A DNA stretch of 64,000 nucleotides from Impatiens glandulifera. Its lineage: Eukaryota > Streptophyta > Magnoliopsida > Ericales > Balsaminaceae. Under the pieces are notes generated by a model. It did no database searches. It was not told where the DNA came from and saw only the letters and a program-made list of their open reading frames with translations. Shown in pieces: positions 21,994-33,414 of the stretch. How positions within the stretch are numbered: the first letter of the stretch is position 1; each line of letters starts with the position of its first letter. The stretch is taken from the NCBI RefSeq assembly GCF_907164915.1, contig NC_061863.1, forward strand, positions 29,731,258-29,795,257, given 5' to 3'. Position numbers and translations under genes: made by a program.

Positions 21994-22462
21994 GCTGTTT
22001 ATGGACAATTAGACGCGTCGTCTAATAGACAAATTTTCCATGTAGAAGTGAAGAATGTGAAAAGTAGAATAAAAGTATAACTACTTGTGTACTTATATTT
22101 TTAATTTTCTTGTTATTTGGACAGTTGTCACCTATATATAAATCTGTCCATGAATTTTTTCCCGCCTAAAATGAACCAGTCACTTCTCAAATAAATTGAA
22201 GATATGTGTCTCTCAATTTGTCAAGAATGACTGACATTTCTGATATTATTTTCATTCTTACGTCTAATATTAATTGCATGCGTTCATGATTAATATTAAT
22301 AGTTGTGTTCCTAGGGAATATGTCTATGACTCTTTGACGGTTGATATAATCATTAGATATTAACTACACGTTAGGTTCTTGATATTTAATGAAGGGTATT
22401 ACTCAAATGACTTAGTACTCCCAAATCTGTATCTCTCTCTGTCTAGAATTTGAATCGTCAAA
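21994..22462 (+). other. P spacer between pol and env-position ORF, right part
   Basis: Continues the spacer broken at 8911. No coding frame. A weak AT-rich word (GATATTTAAT, 22381) lies about 80 bp before the ORF and could be a promoter. Confidence 0.5.
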
Positions 22463-23212
22463 ATGACTTCTTTCTCTCCAAAATCTGTGCAAGTAGATTT
22501 CTAGTATGTGTATTCTACTCTAATCCGTGAAATGGTTCAAATGTTTGAATCATTAGAAGCCTCTAGGTTGAAGAAGTTTCTTCGCCCCCACTGCATCTAC
22601 CACAAACAGATTATTCGTGAGTTCTTTGAAACCACCATGTTTAACAACGGAAAATATATCTACAGGATTGTTCTCGGCAGAATGATTTTCTTCGATGAAG
22701 ATACTTTTGGCATGTTCTTCCTTCTCACGACTGTAGGAATCCATGAGTTTCCTCCCTCCCCTCCTGAAATCCGGTCGGAGATGTTGAATGTCTTTTCAGA
22801 TGCAAACCTTCCAATGAAGAATTACGGGAAGGGTAGTTTCTTGAAAGTTGAGTTTGCCTTACTCATCGACATCATCTCCAAATCCGTCCTTGCAAAGGAT
22901 TCCTCCTACACGTACTGCTCAAATGTCTTTGAGATGATGGTGGACATCACAAGGTGTGTTTCCATCAACTGGAAGAAAGTCCTCTTCGGGAACCTGGTTA
23001 GAATGCTCTATGCCAGGAAAACGATCTTCAGATTTTATGATCCTCTTGGCGCATTCCTTTGTTGTCTTCTCGATGAATCTGGTAATGGGTATCACTCAAC
23101 CTCCAAAACCCTGAACAGCCAGAAAGTTGTTGACTATGCTCTTAGGATAAATAGGCTCAAATCGAAGAAAAGAGACAAAGGTGTCTACAACTCCGCTCTA
23201 CCAAAGTCTTAG
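22463..23212 (+). pseudogene. P env-position ORF (same family as C1-C3), one stop
   Basis: ATG at 22463 gives MTSFSPKSVQVDF and then TAG at 22502-22504. The same frame is open from there to 23212 (236 more codons). It aligns with C1: LRREFF-type segment, a GRMIFFDEDTFGMFFL segment, PMKNYGKGSFLKVEF, LLIDIISKSVLAKDSS-Y, and SINWKKVLFGNLVRML. Only one family member is visible after P's pol, unlike the three in C and D. Function unknown. Confidence 0.82.
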
Positions 23213-23519
23213 AGACCTCTTAGGTTGTAGACTGGTCTTCCCTGATGATGTTAAAAGGGAGAAGAGAGAAAGAGAAAAAGGAGGAGGATAGGAATCATTT
23301 TTGTTTTTGTTAATTTTCAAAATATGTTTGATATTCCTCTTGAAAAACATTCCCTATTTTTATCTAACATATTTATCTGTTAATGGTATTACTTATGAAC
23401 TTGTCTTTTATTGATGGTTTTGACAAGTTTTAATGTAAGATGGATGAACAAGTTCTACTTCTTATTTATATGATGAATGTTTAATTTGTTATCTATGCAC
23501 AAGTTTTAACATCATCATC

Positions 23520-23533
23520 AAAAAGGGGGAAAT
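23520..23533 (+). other. Polypurine tract of P
   Basis: AAAAAGGGGGAAAT directly before TGTTGTGTC. Confidence 0.88.
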
Positions 23534-23714
23534 TGTTGTGTCAAATTATTTTGACTAAGTATCAAAGTAGATTGACTATTGGAATTTTGATGATGAATGT
23601 ATAGTTAAAACTCAATCTATGCGTCTAATTGTTTTTTGTGCAGTTGTATCAAAAACATGTTATATTAGACTTGGTCTTAATGAGATTCATTAGACCGATT
23701 TGGCATTAGATGCA

Positions 23715-24460
23715 TACAGTTAGACGTGCAGTCTAACTAGCGGAGTTAGACTTACAGTCTAACTAGCGGAGTTAGACATGCAGTCTAACTAGCGGAGTTA
23801 GACGTGTCGTCTAACTAGCGGAGTTAGACGTGTCGTCTAACTAGCGGAGTTAGACGTGTAGTCTAACTAGCAGAGTTAGACGTGCAGTCTAACTAGCGGA
23901 GTTAGACGTACAGTCTAACTAGTGAGAGTTAGACGTACAGTTTAACACCTTCAGATTAGTCTGAAGGGATATATAGTTAGACGTGCAGTCTAACTAGCGG
24001 AGTTAGACGTGCAGTCTAACTAGCGGAGTTAGATGTGCAGTCTAACTAGCAGAGTTAGACGTGCAATCTAACTAGCGGAGTTAGACATACAGTCTAACTA
24101 GTGAGAGTTAGACGTACAGTTTAACACCTTCAGATTAGTCTGAAGGGATGTATAGTTAGACGTGTATTCTAACTAGTGATAGTTAGACGTGCAGTCTAAC
24201 TCCTTCAAATTAGTCTGAAGGGATGTATAGTTAGATGTGCAGTCTAACTAGCGAAGTTAGACGTGCATTCTAACTAGTGAGAGTTAGGCGTGTAGTATAA
24301 CTCCTTCAGATTAGTCTAAAGGGATGTATAGTTAGACGTGTAGTCTAACTAGTGAGAGTTAGACATGCAGTCTAACTCTTTTATATTAGTCTGAAGTGAA
24401 TTGTAATTAGACGTGAAGTCTAATCCCATTAGACCAGGTGGTCTAATGGATGATGTCATT
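23715..24460. repeat. TTAGAC palindrome minisatellite in P LTR
   Basis: More than 20 copies of GTTAGACGTGCAGTCTAAC-like units, each able to pair GTTAGAC with GTCTAAC. They are spaced by TAGCGGA-type linkers and by CTTCAGATTAGTCTGAAG, another inverted repeat. Confidence 0.9.
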
Positions 24461-25072
24461 AGACGGGGGCGTCTAATTTCATTAGAGGAGGTCGTCTAAG
24501 TGAAATACGTCTAATGCTAGGCTTAAGCAGTTGCTTGAAGCTAGCACCCGTCTACCCATTATCAACTAGTTGTACGCTACTCTTACTCCACTTTCCTGTG
24601 AAGATCAGTACGACAAACATTTGCAACTAATTGATTAATGTCACGTAAGAAAATACTCTTCCCACTACTTGTTTTTGCAGGAATATCCTTGAAGAATATT
24701 TGGCGCACTACCAGATTTGTACGGCCACGATTCTAGTGCTCAGAGTCTGCTGTGTACTATGGAGGCGTTCCAATGGAAGCTCGCCACGTGTCATTATGAA
24801 GATTCGACCGTTGGTACCTGCTCGTATTTGAAGATCCTCAAGGACAACGCAAGAATCATCGATTTATCGATACTCAGATTATTTTATCTTAAACATACAA
24901 ATTGAGTGAGTTGCTTTCTTGCTTTTACAGAGTGTTCAATCAAGGAAGAGTTGATATCAAAACATTGTATTAGCTGAGTAATATTCTTCATATTGTAAGT
25001 TGAGCAGAGCCTGTTCTGTTCAATAGAGAGCTAGTCGTGCGATTGTATTTGATTCGTTGAAAGTTTAGTGAA

Positions 25073-25130
25073 TCCTTTCATTGGTTGGAAGAAGGGGTGA
25101 TGTAGGAGAGTTAACTCCGAACATCCATAA
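25073..25130 (+). promoter_or_regulatory. Conserved two-hairpin LTR block (P)
   Basis: Stem CCTTTCA/TGGAAGAAGG, then GGGGTGATGTAGGAG and GGAG/CTCC pairing, ending GAACATCCATAAA. Confidence 0.55.
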
Positions 25131-25339
25131 ACAAACTACTGTGTTGTTTCTTTCTGTCATCTATTCATTCTTGGTTCTTAGCTTCAAACCCAAGCAAACA
25201 TTTCCGCACTTGAATCGTTCAAGATATGTGCAGAATAAAAAGTGATCTAAATCCTTAACATGACTTCAATCAAATCGTTTGTTCTAAGTCGTTATCAATC
25301 GCCAGACCCCCGTTTCTATTGATTACTCCAATGCTATCA

Positions 25340-27557
25340 GTCTGAAAAATCAACCTTTTTTCTTATATAGTCAGTTCTTGGACAAAGTCTGGAGATGTTG
25401 TGAGACAATAGATCTATATGTTGAGGCATGCCGGATGCAAATCCGATTTAAGATTTGAGAAAGCTATCTTAGACAAGTCCAATGAAAAGATAAACACAAT
25501 AACAGACATGTTTAACCCAATAAACTTGGTCAGAGGGAGTTTAACTGATAAAGGAACTGATCCAAGATGTGAGGATCTAACCTTAAAGGATGAGATAATT
25601 TATGTTAAGCCAAATGTATGCTAACTGAAACCGAGAAAGAAACAGCCAACAAATTTGGCAAGCAAAAACATGACAATAAGTCAAGGAGTTTTAAATAAAA
25701 ACCATCCTCTAAAGTTAATAGATCAACTGCTAGCAGGAAGACGTCTGCTAAGCCTAAGTCATATGCACTTATCACAACACAAAAAGGGAAATTCATCAGA
25801 ATAACTCAAATATGGATTCCTAAGAGATTAATTGATCGAGGATCCAAGTGAATGTGGGTACCAAAAGTTTGTAAATATGTATTTGTGTAGGTCAGATTAG
25901 CTGCCTGGAGGAATCAGTTTGATACCTAGAGAGTGGATGCTCTAGACACATGAATAAAGATAGATGACTTCTAACTAAAATTATAGACTGTTAAGGACCT
26001 ACTATCACATTTGGGGATAACCACAAGGGTAAGACCATGGGTAAGGATAAGATTATCCATGGTAATCTAAACATCAATAATGTGCTACTTGTTAAAAACT
26101 TGTGTTATAATCTAATAAGTATTAGTAAATTATGTGATAATGGATTTTCTGTCTATATTCAAATGCATGCATGCCTAGTTAAGGATCAGTAAGGTAACAA
26201 TCTGCTAACCGGAAGCAGAGTAGAAAATTCTTACAAAATGAACTGGAAAAATAAGATGTCTAATCTCGTATGCATGATAGCTCAAAATGATCAAAATTGG
26301 CTATGGAATAAAAGATTGAATCATCTTAATTTTAAAACTATCAACAACATTTGCTCATATGATTTAGTGTTTGGTTTACCTAAACTAAAGTTCTCAAATC
26401 GAACACAAATTGTTGAGGAATCCTATCATGTTGTTTGTGATGAATCTTGTGAGAACAATTCTATCAATCCCATTGACATTTATAACAGTAGAAGCGACAA
26501 GTGTTGAATCTGATAGTGAAGATGAAGCTCCTGTCCAAAGGTATTATTCTTTTGATCAAGTGGCTGATCCGGTTGAGAATCAACCAGACGTCTAAACTTT
26601 TAGTCAATAGATTGTTGACAATTCGGATGTGGCGGGGCCATCTAATCAGACGTTTAATCCTTTAGGATCAAACTTCAGATGAAAAGAAATCATCCACATG
26701 AATTGATAATTGGCAATCCTAACTCTTCTCGTAGGATAAGGCGTCAATTATTGGATGAAATGGAAAACTCCACCTTTATTTCTCAAATTGAAGAAATTCG
26801 ATGAAGTAGTGCTTCATCTAGATTGGATCAATGTAATCTAAGAGGTGTTAAACCAATTTGAGAGAAATAAATTGTGGCATCTAACTCCAAGGCCGATTGA
26901 TCAATCACTCATTGGAACAAGATGGGTTTCGAAACAAGCTCAGTGAAGATGGCTTAGTTGTGAGAAACAAAGCGCGGTTGGTTGCTCAAAGATATAGACA
27001 GACAGAAGAAATTGAGTTTCAGGAGTCATTTGCACCTGTAGCTAGACTTGAGCCAATTAGAATCTTCTTAGCTTATGAATCATTTAAGAATTTCAAAGTC
27101 TTTCAAATGGATGTGAAAAATACATTTTGAAATAGAAATTTGAATGAGGATGTCTATGTTGAGCAAACACCTGGTTTTCTAGATCACTCTTTACCAAATC
27201 ACGTTTTTAAACTTAAAAAAGCTGTATAGTTTGAAACAAGATCCAAGAGCTTGTAAGACACTTTGACTAAATTTTTGTTTGATCATGACTTTTTCATTGG
27301 CATAGTTGACAAAACATTGTTTAGATTTGTAAAAGATTCTCACATTTTGCTTGTTCAAGTCTATGTGGATGATATCATTTTTGGGTCAATTAACCCCAAA
27401 CTTTGTGAGAAGTTTGCCAAGTTGATGTAGGACAAATATGAGATGAGTATGATGGGAGAATTAACCTTCTTCTTTGGTCTTTAAGTTCGTCAACTGGAAA
27501 AAGGAACTTTCATCAACCAAGCCAAATACACCAGGAAGTTGTTAAAGAAGTTTGGTA
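25340..27557 (+). pseudogene. Q: decayed copia gag C-terminus and pol
   Basis: From the P LTR rightward: gag C-terminal sequence (25418-25624, RHAGCKSDLRF and IIYVKP), the gag/pol boundary (CCAAGTGAATGTGGGTACC at 25845), a protease with its DSG region degraded, pre-integrase (WNKRLNHLNFKTIN), then a jump over the whole integrase core to the linker (NRTQIVEESYHVVCDES), and RT with RNKARLVAQ and VYVDDIIFGS to LLKKFGM at 27557. It has many stops and frameshifts. It starts mid-gag at GTCTG, as if P had inserted in its gag. Confidence 0.85.
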
Positions 27558-28279
27558 TGAGTTTGAAAGTCTACTAACAAACCATTATCACATAATTGAC
27601 TAATGCTGATTAAATTATAACACAGATTCTCAACCAACAACATGTCATTAATAGTTAGGTTACCATGGATAATCTTACCCTTACACATGGTCTTACCCTT
27701 CTTGTTCTCACCAAATGTGATCTTAGGTCCAGAGCAATCTGATATATCAGTGAGAAGCCGTCTGTTTCCTGTCATATGCCTGGAACATCTGCTATCACGA
27801 TACCATACAGATTCCTCCAGTCATTCATTTATTTGTACCTTAGATTGGTCATATGCCATCAGACATGTTACAGCTTCGTCCTCTTTTTCTGCAAGAGACT
27901 CCTCTGTATCACTGTCAGCCCATCTGGATTTGTTCTGACTGCAAATGAATGCTTTCTAGTTCTTCTTTGCTTGAGAGTTTACATCGTAGATCTAATTAAG
28001 CTTATCCCATATCTCTTTTGCAGTGGAACAAGACTTGATCTCACAGAACATATTCATGTTGAGTGACTGGTACAGAATATTCTTAGCAACATTATCCAGG
28101 TTGTTGGTCATCTTATCTTCAGTAGTCCACTCACTTCTTGGCTTTGAAATCTTTATGGGGCCATCAGTAATAACGCTCCACATATCATAGTTAATGGCAA
28201 CCAAGTGAGCTTGCATTCTTATCATCCAATATTCGTAGTTGTCCCTTGACAGAAGAGGAATTTCATTGATGATAGACAT
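27558..28279 (-). pseudogene. H: copia gag and protease remnant
   Basis: Minus strand. Gag starts MSIINEIPLLSRDNYEYW at 28279 and is open to 27992. It then shows stops and passes directly to a KSRWADSD acidic segment, the same short-gag junction as B and G. It then jumps to a protease-like piece reading RDSRCSRHMTGNRR (the DSG triad altered to DSR) and KGKIIHGNLTIND at 27775-27542. It meets Q head to head near 27558. Confidence 0.85.
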
Positions 28280-28314
28280 GCTTCGGGTTCTTGATGCTTG
28301 AGAATAGAAACAAG

Positions 28315-28326
28315 GCTCTGATACCA
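28315..28326 (-). other. Primer binding site of H
   Basis: Minus strand TGGTATCAGAGC, exact, two bases from the LTR. Confidence 0.9.
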
Positions 28327-28482
28327 ATTGATAGGATCGGCTTTATCGATAGAGACTCGGGTCTGGATAAGGATGAAGGCTTATGAAAAACGGTTTGAAG
28401 GAAATCCTGTTAGGGATTTGATTTGCTTTCTATTCTACGCAAACTTGTGTAAACACTTGAAACGAAATTAAGGCGGAAAGTG

Positions 28483-29424
28483 TGTTACAAGCGTAACCTT
28501 CTAGCCTCTGTCTTGGATTGATTGCGGAGGGCCAGGACCGAGAGGTGCCTAAAAATAATGTCGCGGGTGTGCGGCATGTGCACCGGAGTGGCGAAATGCG
28601 AAGTGTCGAAAGATTCTGTCAGGGCGCGAATTTTATAATACAAGGACCGAGAGATGGATGCTAGCATGCGGGTTTGGTTCGGCATGATGAGGAGTGCCGA
28701 GACCGAGCTGAAGTGTGGTCGTGTGCGTGTGACATAGGTGGGAAAAGTGTGGAGAAGGAAGCATCCGACCGAGGGGAAAAACAGACCGAGGACCGAGCGT
28801 TTTAGATAGGGGCCAAATCATTGTGCATGGGTCAGGCCTCGACCATGGGTCGGACATGGGGCCGGTTTTGGACCAGTACCCGCCCCGACCCACTAGGCGA
28901 CCGAAGAGAGGCGCAGCGCTATGTCAAAGATGGAATTAGTCTCTGCCACGACCGAGTATTTTGGGAGGGCCTGGTCAAGACCCTATAATTTCGGAGGGCC
29001 AAGTCTTGGATGACTTTTTCAGCCACGACTTGGCCAAGGGCTTGCTGCCTCAGTCTCTAGGTTTCCCATTGTTATTCTTTAGGGCTATAAATAGATCTTG
29101 AGCTGCACAAGACAAAGTAGTTAAGTTTTGGTAGAGAAATTCCCACAACTAGTGAGTGTCATTTTGTGTGCAGCCTTGAGAATTTATAGCCTTCTTTGTA
29201 ATCGATATTTGTGAGTGAATATATTATAAAGTTGGGCATTTGCCCGTAATTCTGTGTATTTACTTTCCTGCATACTTCTTGATTGTGCTGTGAGCTTGCT
29301 GTTTAGTTTCTGTGCGAGGAACTAACCTCGGTGTTGGAGTTGGGCTAACTGTTTTGGTGTGCAAAACAGGCCGCACAAGGGCAAAAAGTTAGAAAAATCC
29401 CGTTGCGTAATTGCCTTTGTGACA
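28483..29424 (+). repeat. 5' LTR of I
   Basis: 942 bp; TATAAATA at 29086-29093. The partner LTR has a 26-bp shorter end near CAAGGGC. Confidence 0.88.
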
Positions 29425-29426
29425 GG

Positions 29427-29438
29427 TGGTATCAGAGC
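29427..29438 (+). other. Primer binding site of I
   Basis: TGGTATCAGAGC, exact, two bases after the LTR. Confidence 0.9.
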
Positions 29439-29487
29439 TCTATCAATTATGAAAGAGAGAAGGAAAACCCGAGGCCTGACTTTATAG

Positions 29488-30972
29488 ATGGAGCCAAGGC
29501 TAAGACGCTTGGAAGCGTTGGTGGGAGTACCAAATGATGGAGAGGATGCCTCCATATTTTCTCAGATCAGCGACCTGAATACAGAATGGTTGTCCACGCG
29601 GAATTCCATTGGTGTTGTTTCAGAGTTTGTTGGTTAGAAGGCTCTAGTGACTGAAGAGGATCTAGAGGCCCGACTGGAAGAATTGGTGACGAATGAGGAA
29701 CTAGATTCCAGATTGGAACGGCTAGTAACTCAGGAAGACTTAAATTCAAGACTGAAACATTTGGAGACAGAAATAAAACTCTTGAAAAGAGTTACAGAAT
29801 CTCCTAAGACGGTTGGCCAGGGAGTGCTGGTAACCGATGGGGACTTTGAGTCCAGGTTGGAAAACATCGACATGGAAATCAGACTCTTGAAGAAAGCTGT
29901 TGGCAGCAGCCATGCCACATCCCCTGTTTCTGCATCTAGATTTAAAGTACCGGAACCAAAACCCTTTGGTGGAGTGAGAAGTGCCAAAGAGTTGGAGAAT
30001 TTTCTGTGGGATATGGAAACATATTTCGCAGCAGCGAAGATCCCTGAAGAGGAAAGGTTTTCGATCACGTGTATGTACCTTGCGGGGGACGCAAAGCTGT
30101 GGTGGAGAGCTCGCTTATCAGATGATACGAGTGCGAATCGTGCTAAGATTGACTCGTGGGAAAGTATAAAGGGTGAGCTGAAGGAACAGTTTCTGCCTCG
30201 AAACTCATCATGGAGGGCGAGAGAGGCACTTCGAAACTTGAAACATGCTGGCTCGACCAGGGACTATGTGAGGGATTTTACTTCCTTAATGTTGGATGTG
30301 AAGGACATGTCTGAAGAAGATAAGTTGTTTAATTTCTTATCTGGTTTGCAACCGTGGGCACAAACCGAGCTAAGAAGGCAGGATGTGAAGGACTTTCCTT
30401 CCGTCGTTGCTACAGCTGATCGCCTAGTGGACTTTAAAGCTATCGGGGGTGAAAAGCCTTATGCTAAGAAGCACACGCAAAGGGACAAGGGAAAGGTTAA
30501 ATCTTATGAAAAAGAGGCAGCCAAGTCCGAGGGATCTAGCAACAAGAAAGAAACAAAAGGAAGTTTTGTTTTCAAGGACCGTGCCAACCAGGGGTTCTTT
30601 ATTTGTGAAGGCGACCACCGCATGAAGGACTGTCCAAAGCGTGCAAGAGTAGCAGCACTCTTGGCCGAGGAAGATAAGGAACCTAGTGACGAAGTTCCAG
30701 CAAGGGTAAATCCGATACAACTATTGAGTGCCTTGCATGCGGAGAAATCAGTTCCTGGGTTGGGATTGATGTTTGTGAAAGTCTGCATCAATGGAAGAGA
30801 GGTGATGGCGCTGGTTGATTCAGGGGCCACACATAACTTTGTTGCAGAACGAGAAATTCAGAAACTGGGATTGGTGATGTCCCCACACAAGGCCCGACTG
30901 AAGGCCGTGAATTCTAAAGCCACGCCAAATAAAGGCATGGCCAAAGCCGACCTCCAGGTGGGAAGTTGGTAG
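29488..30972 (+). pseudogene. I gag with aspartic protease (Ty3/gypsy type)
   Basis: ATG at 29488 with an in-frame TAG at 29635; then open to 30972. Order: Glu-rich coiled segments with LEARLEEL-type repeats, the gypsy gag domain (GDAKLWWRAR, LKEQFLP, FLSGLQPWAQTEL), a zinc-knuckle remnant where the first Cys is Phe (GFFICEGDHRMKDCPKR), and a retropepsin with ALVDSGATHNFV. The frame ends at GSW* and the protease continues broken (FLIQA...VVMPHLGGIF) at 31034-31414. Structural protein and protease of a non-autonomous element; probably not producing full-length protein now. Confidence 0.85.
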
Positions 30973-31796
30973 GGGCAGGTAGAGTTTATGGCTCCCTCTA
31001 GATGATTATGAAGTCATTTTAGGACTTGAGTTTTTGATCCAAGCGATGGTGGTTGTGATGCCTCATTTGGGAGGGATTTTCGTTGGTGATCCCAAGAACC
31101 CCTCATTTATAAAAGGAACTTATGAATCCCTAAAGAAAAGTAAGTCGAGATGCCTTGCAGCCATGCAACTAGTTGAAAGTTGTGTTGGAGAAGAGGAGGC
31201 AAAAGCGTCGTCTAGGTTGGAGAAGAAGGCCAGAAAGGACCAAGTGTCGGCTTGTTCTAAGGTCCGGATGCTTGCTGGGTCCAGACTTTCGAAAGTTGCT
31301 CGAAAGGTAACCAAGGAGGACCTTAAACATCAGCCGTGGATGAAGTTGATGGCTTGTTCAGTATGCAAACTGGGTAGGACCGAGAAGAAGATGGAAGTGG
31401 GTCTGCTGCAGTGACCATCACATATTCCGGGGAGAATGGGCAGATATCTCTCAAAGGGCTTCGTTCTCGAATTCCCAAGTGCAAGTGGGAAGATCTCTAC
31501 TCCGTGTGTGGGTAGATCAGCCAAGTATACGGTCTCAATGGGGGTGCTAAAGGTGTTTCCAGTAGAGGGGACCGAGGAATGTTTTTCTAGATACTTGGGT
31601 GCGGCGAATTTCCTGAAGGCGAGCAGGAAGACCTCGGTCCCATGAGTGGAAAGATTATACAAGTACACGGTCTGGATGGCAAAGCTGAAAGCGGGTTCGG
31701 CTAGCAAGACCGAGAAAATTATTTTTGTGTGCTTGGGCAAGGCAGGGTTAGTGCAGGCCCCAACGAGGACGTTGGCTTCTTCTGGTGGAGGTGGTG
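30973..31796 (+). other. I post-protease region
   Basis: 31034-31414 is an open stretch continuing the protease C-terminus and then a Lys/Ser-rich part (KKARKDQVSACSKVRML). 31415-31796 has no recognisable polymerase motif. A purine-rich TGGTGGAGGTGG at about 31783-31794 is the likely PPT. Confidence 0.6.
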
Positions 31797-32712
31797 TGTT
31801 ACAAGCGTAACCTGCTGGCCTCGGTCTTGGCTTGATTGTGGAGGGCCAAGACCGAGAGGTGCCTAAAAATAATGTCGTGGGTGTGCGACATGGGCACCGG
31901 AGTGGTGAAATGCGAAGTGTCGAAAGATTCTGTCGGGGCGCGAGTTTTAAAATACAAGGACTGAGAGATGGATGCTAGCATGCGGGTTTGGCTCGGCATG
32001 ATGAGGAGTGCAGAGACCGAGCTGAAGTGTGGTCGTGTGCGTGCGACATAGGTGGGAAAAGTGTGGAGAAGGAAGCATCCGACCGAGGGGAAAAGCAGAC
32101 CGAGGACCGAGCGTTTCAGATAGGGGGCAGATCATTGTGCATGGGTCAAGCCTCGACCATGGGTCGGACATGGGGCCGGTTTTGGACCGGTACCCGCCCC
32201 GACCCACTGGGCGACCGAAGAGAGGCGCAGCGCTAGGTCAATGATGGAATAAGTCTCAGCTAGGACCGAGTATTTTGGAGGGCCCGGTCAAGACCGTATA
32301 ATTTCGGAGGGCCAAGTCTTGGATGACTTTTTCAGCCACGACTTGGCCAAGGGCTTGCTGCCTCAGTCTCTAGGTTTCCCATTGTTATTCTTTAGGGCTA
32401 TAAATAGATCTTGAGCTGCACAAGACAAAGTAGTTAAGTTTTGGTAGAGAAATACCCACAACTAGTGAGTGTCATTTTGTGTGCAGCCTTGAGAATTTAT
32501 AGCCTTCTTTGTAATCGATATTTGTGAATGAATATATTATAAAGTTGGGCATTTGCCCGTAATTCTGTGTCTTTACTTTCCTGCATACTTCTTGATTGTG
32601 TTGTGAGCTTGCTGGTTAGTTTCTGTGCGAGGAACTAACCTAGGTGTTGGAGTTGGGCTGACTGTTTTGGTGCGCAAAACAGGCCGCACAAGGGCGAATT
32701 GCCTTTGTGACA
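31797..32712 (+). repeat. 3' LTR of I
   Basis: 916 bp; TATAAATA at 32399-32406. Highly similar to 28483-29424 over its whole length. Confidence 0.88.
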
Positions 32713-32784
32713 TGTGTTTACTTGTGTTTGAAGCACAAGATGAAATATGAAAAGATGACTGAAATGAACAACATAGCAGTTTGA

Positions 32785-32842
32785 TTATGGATGTTCGGAG
32801 AAACTCTCCTACGTCACCCCTTCTTCCAACCACTGGAAGGAT
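32785..32842 (-). promoter_or_regulatory. Conserved two-hairpin LTR block (H)
   Basis: Minus-strand stem CTTCCA/TGGAAG, replacing CTTCTCG/CGAGAAG of D, with the same GGGGTGACGTAGGAG core and GGAG/CTCC stem. Confidence 0.6.
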
Positions 32843-33414
32843 TCACTATAATATGGTTTGAATCAAATACAGTTTACACACACTTAGCTCACTATTAAAC
32901 AAAACACTTTCTGTTCAATTACAAGATGAAGAATATCACTCAGCTAAAGGTGTTTTGATTCTAGCTCTCTCTCTCGATTCACACACAGTACAATCAGAAA
33001 GAAGCTTCAAAATATTCAAAGGCTTGAATTCTCTATAGTTTCAGTAAGCAAGATTGGCAAGTAATAGGTGCTTCGTCCGTTGTCCTTAGGATTTATTAAA
33101 TACTGAGCAGGAGCTAACGGTCGAAACTTCAAGAATGATACTTGGCACTCTTCCATTGGAAAGCCTCCATTGTACACAGCAGGTTCTGAGCACAAGGATC
33201 GTGGCCGTACAGAACTGGTAGTGCGCCGAATATTCCATCAGGGATGTACCTGCAAAAACAAGTAATGTGAGGAAAATTCTCTTACGTGGCATTCCCTGAT
33301 TGTATGCGTATAGCTGATGTACTAATCTTCACTAGAAAGTGGAGCAGAAGTAGGGTACATCTATAGCACGTGGGTAGGTGAAATACTAGATTCAAGCGTA
33401 CTACTTAAACTGAG

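Larger units (their letters stand above)
1557..25339 (+). mobile_element. Element P: 5'-truncated copia with env-position ORF, interrupted by B and D
   Basis: Three plus-strand segments read in order as one element: pol linker (1557-2055), RT-RNase H (7202-8690) and spacer to 8911, then spacer, an env-position ORF, a PPT and the 3' LTR (21994-25339). The breaks coincide exactly with target duplications of B (GAAAT) and D (CACGT), so P is older than both. Its LTR, gag, protease and most of integrase are missing at the left, where it is fused to E's LTR. Its 3' LTR carries the TTAGAC palindrome array shared with H, G and the solo LTR. Confidence 0.85.
23534..25339 (+). repeat. 3' LTR of P
   Basis: TGTTGTGTCAAATT to GCTATCA, 1806 bp. 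Closely related to the LTRs at 62447 (plus) and, reversed, at 28329-34389 and 58966-60661. It holds the palindrome array and the hairpin block. It is followed by GTCTG, which is also found left of the 62447 LTR. Confidence 0.88.
28483..32712 (+). mobile_element. Element I: short gypsy-type LTR element with gag and protease only
   Basis: LTRs 28483-29424 and 31797-32712, both TGTTACAAGCG to TTTGTGACA. The flanks are imperfect duplicates (AAGTG / ATGTG), so the exact edge is uncertain by a base. The interior has gag and protease with no RT, RNase H or integrase motifs, which is the layout of TR-GAG-type non-autonomous elements. It is inserted in H's LTR, whose sequence resumes on both sides. 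Confidence 0.85.

Noticed and set aside
20579..22000. Tandem element sharing the D LTR (PPT seen outside the LTR at 21828)
   Set aside because: The CACGT duplication at 21989 shows that the PPT-like copy is inside the LTR, so no second element is needed.
23715..24460. CRISPR-like array of regular palindromic repeats
   Set aside because: The spacers are near-identical short linkers and the array lies inside a plant LTR; no cas genes. It is a minisatellite.
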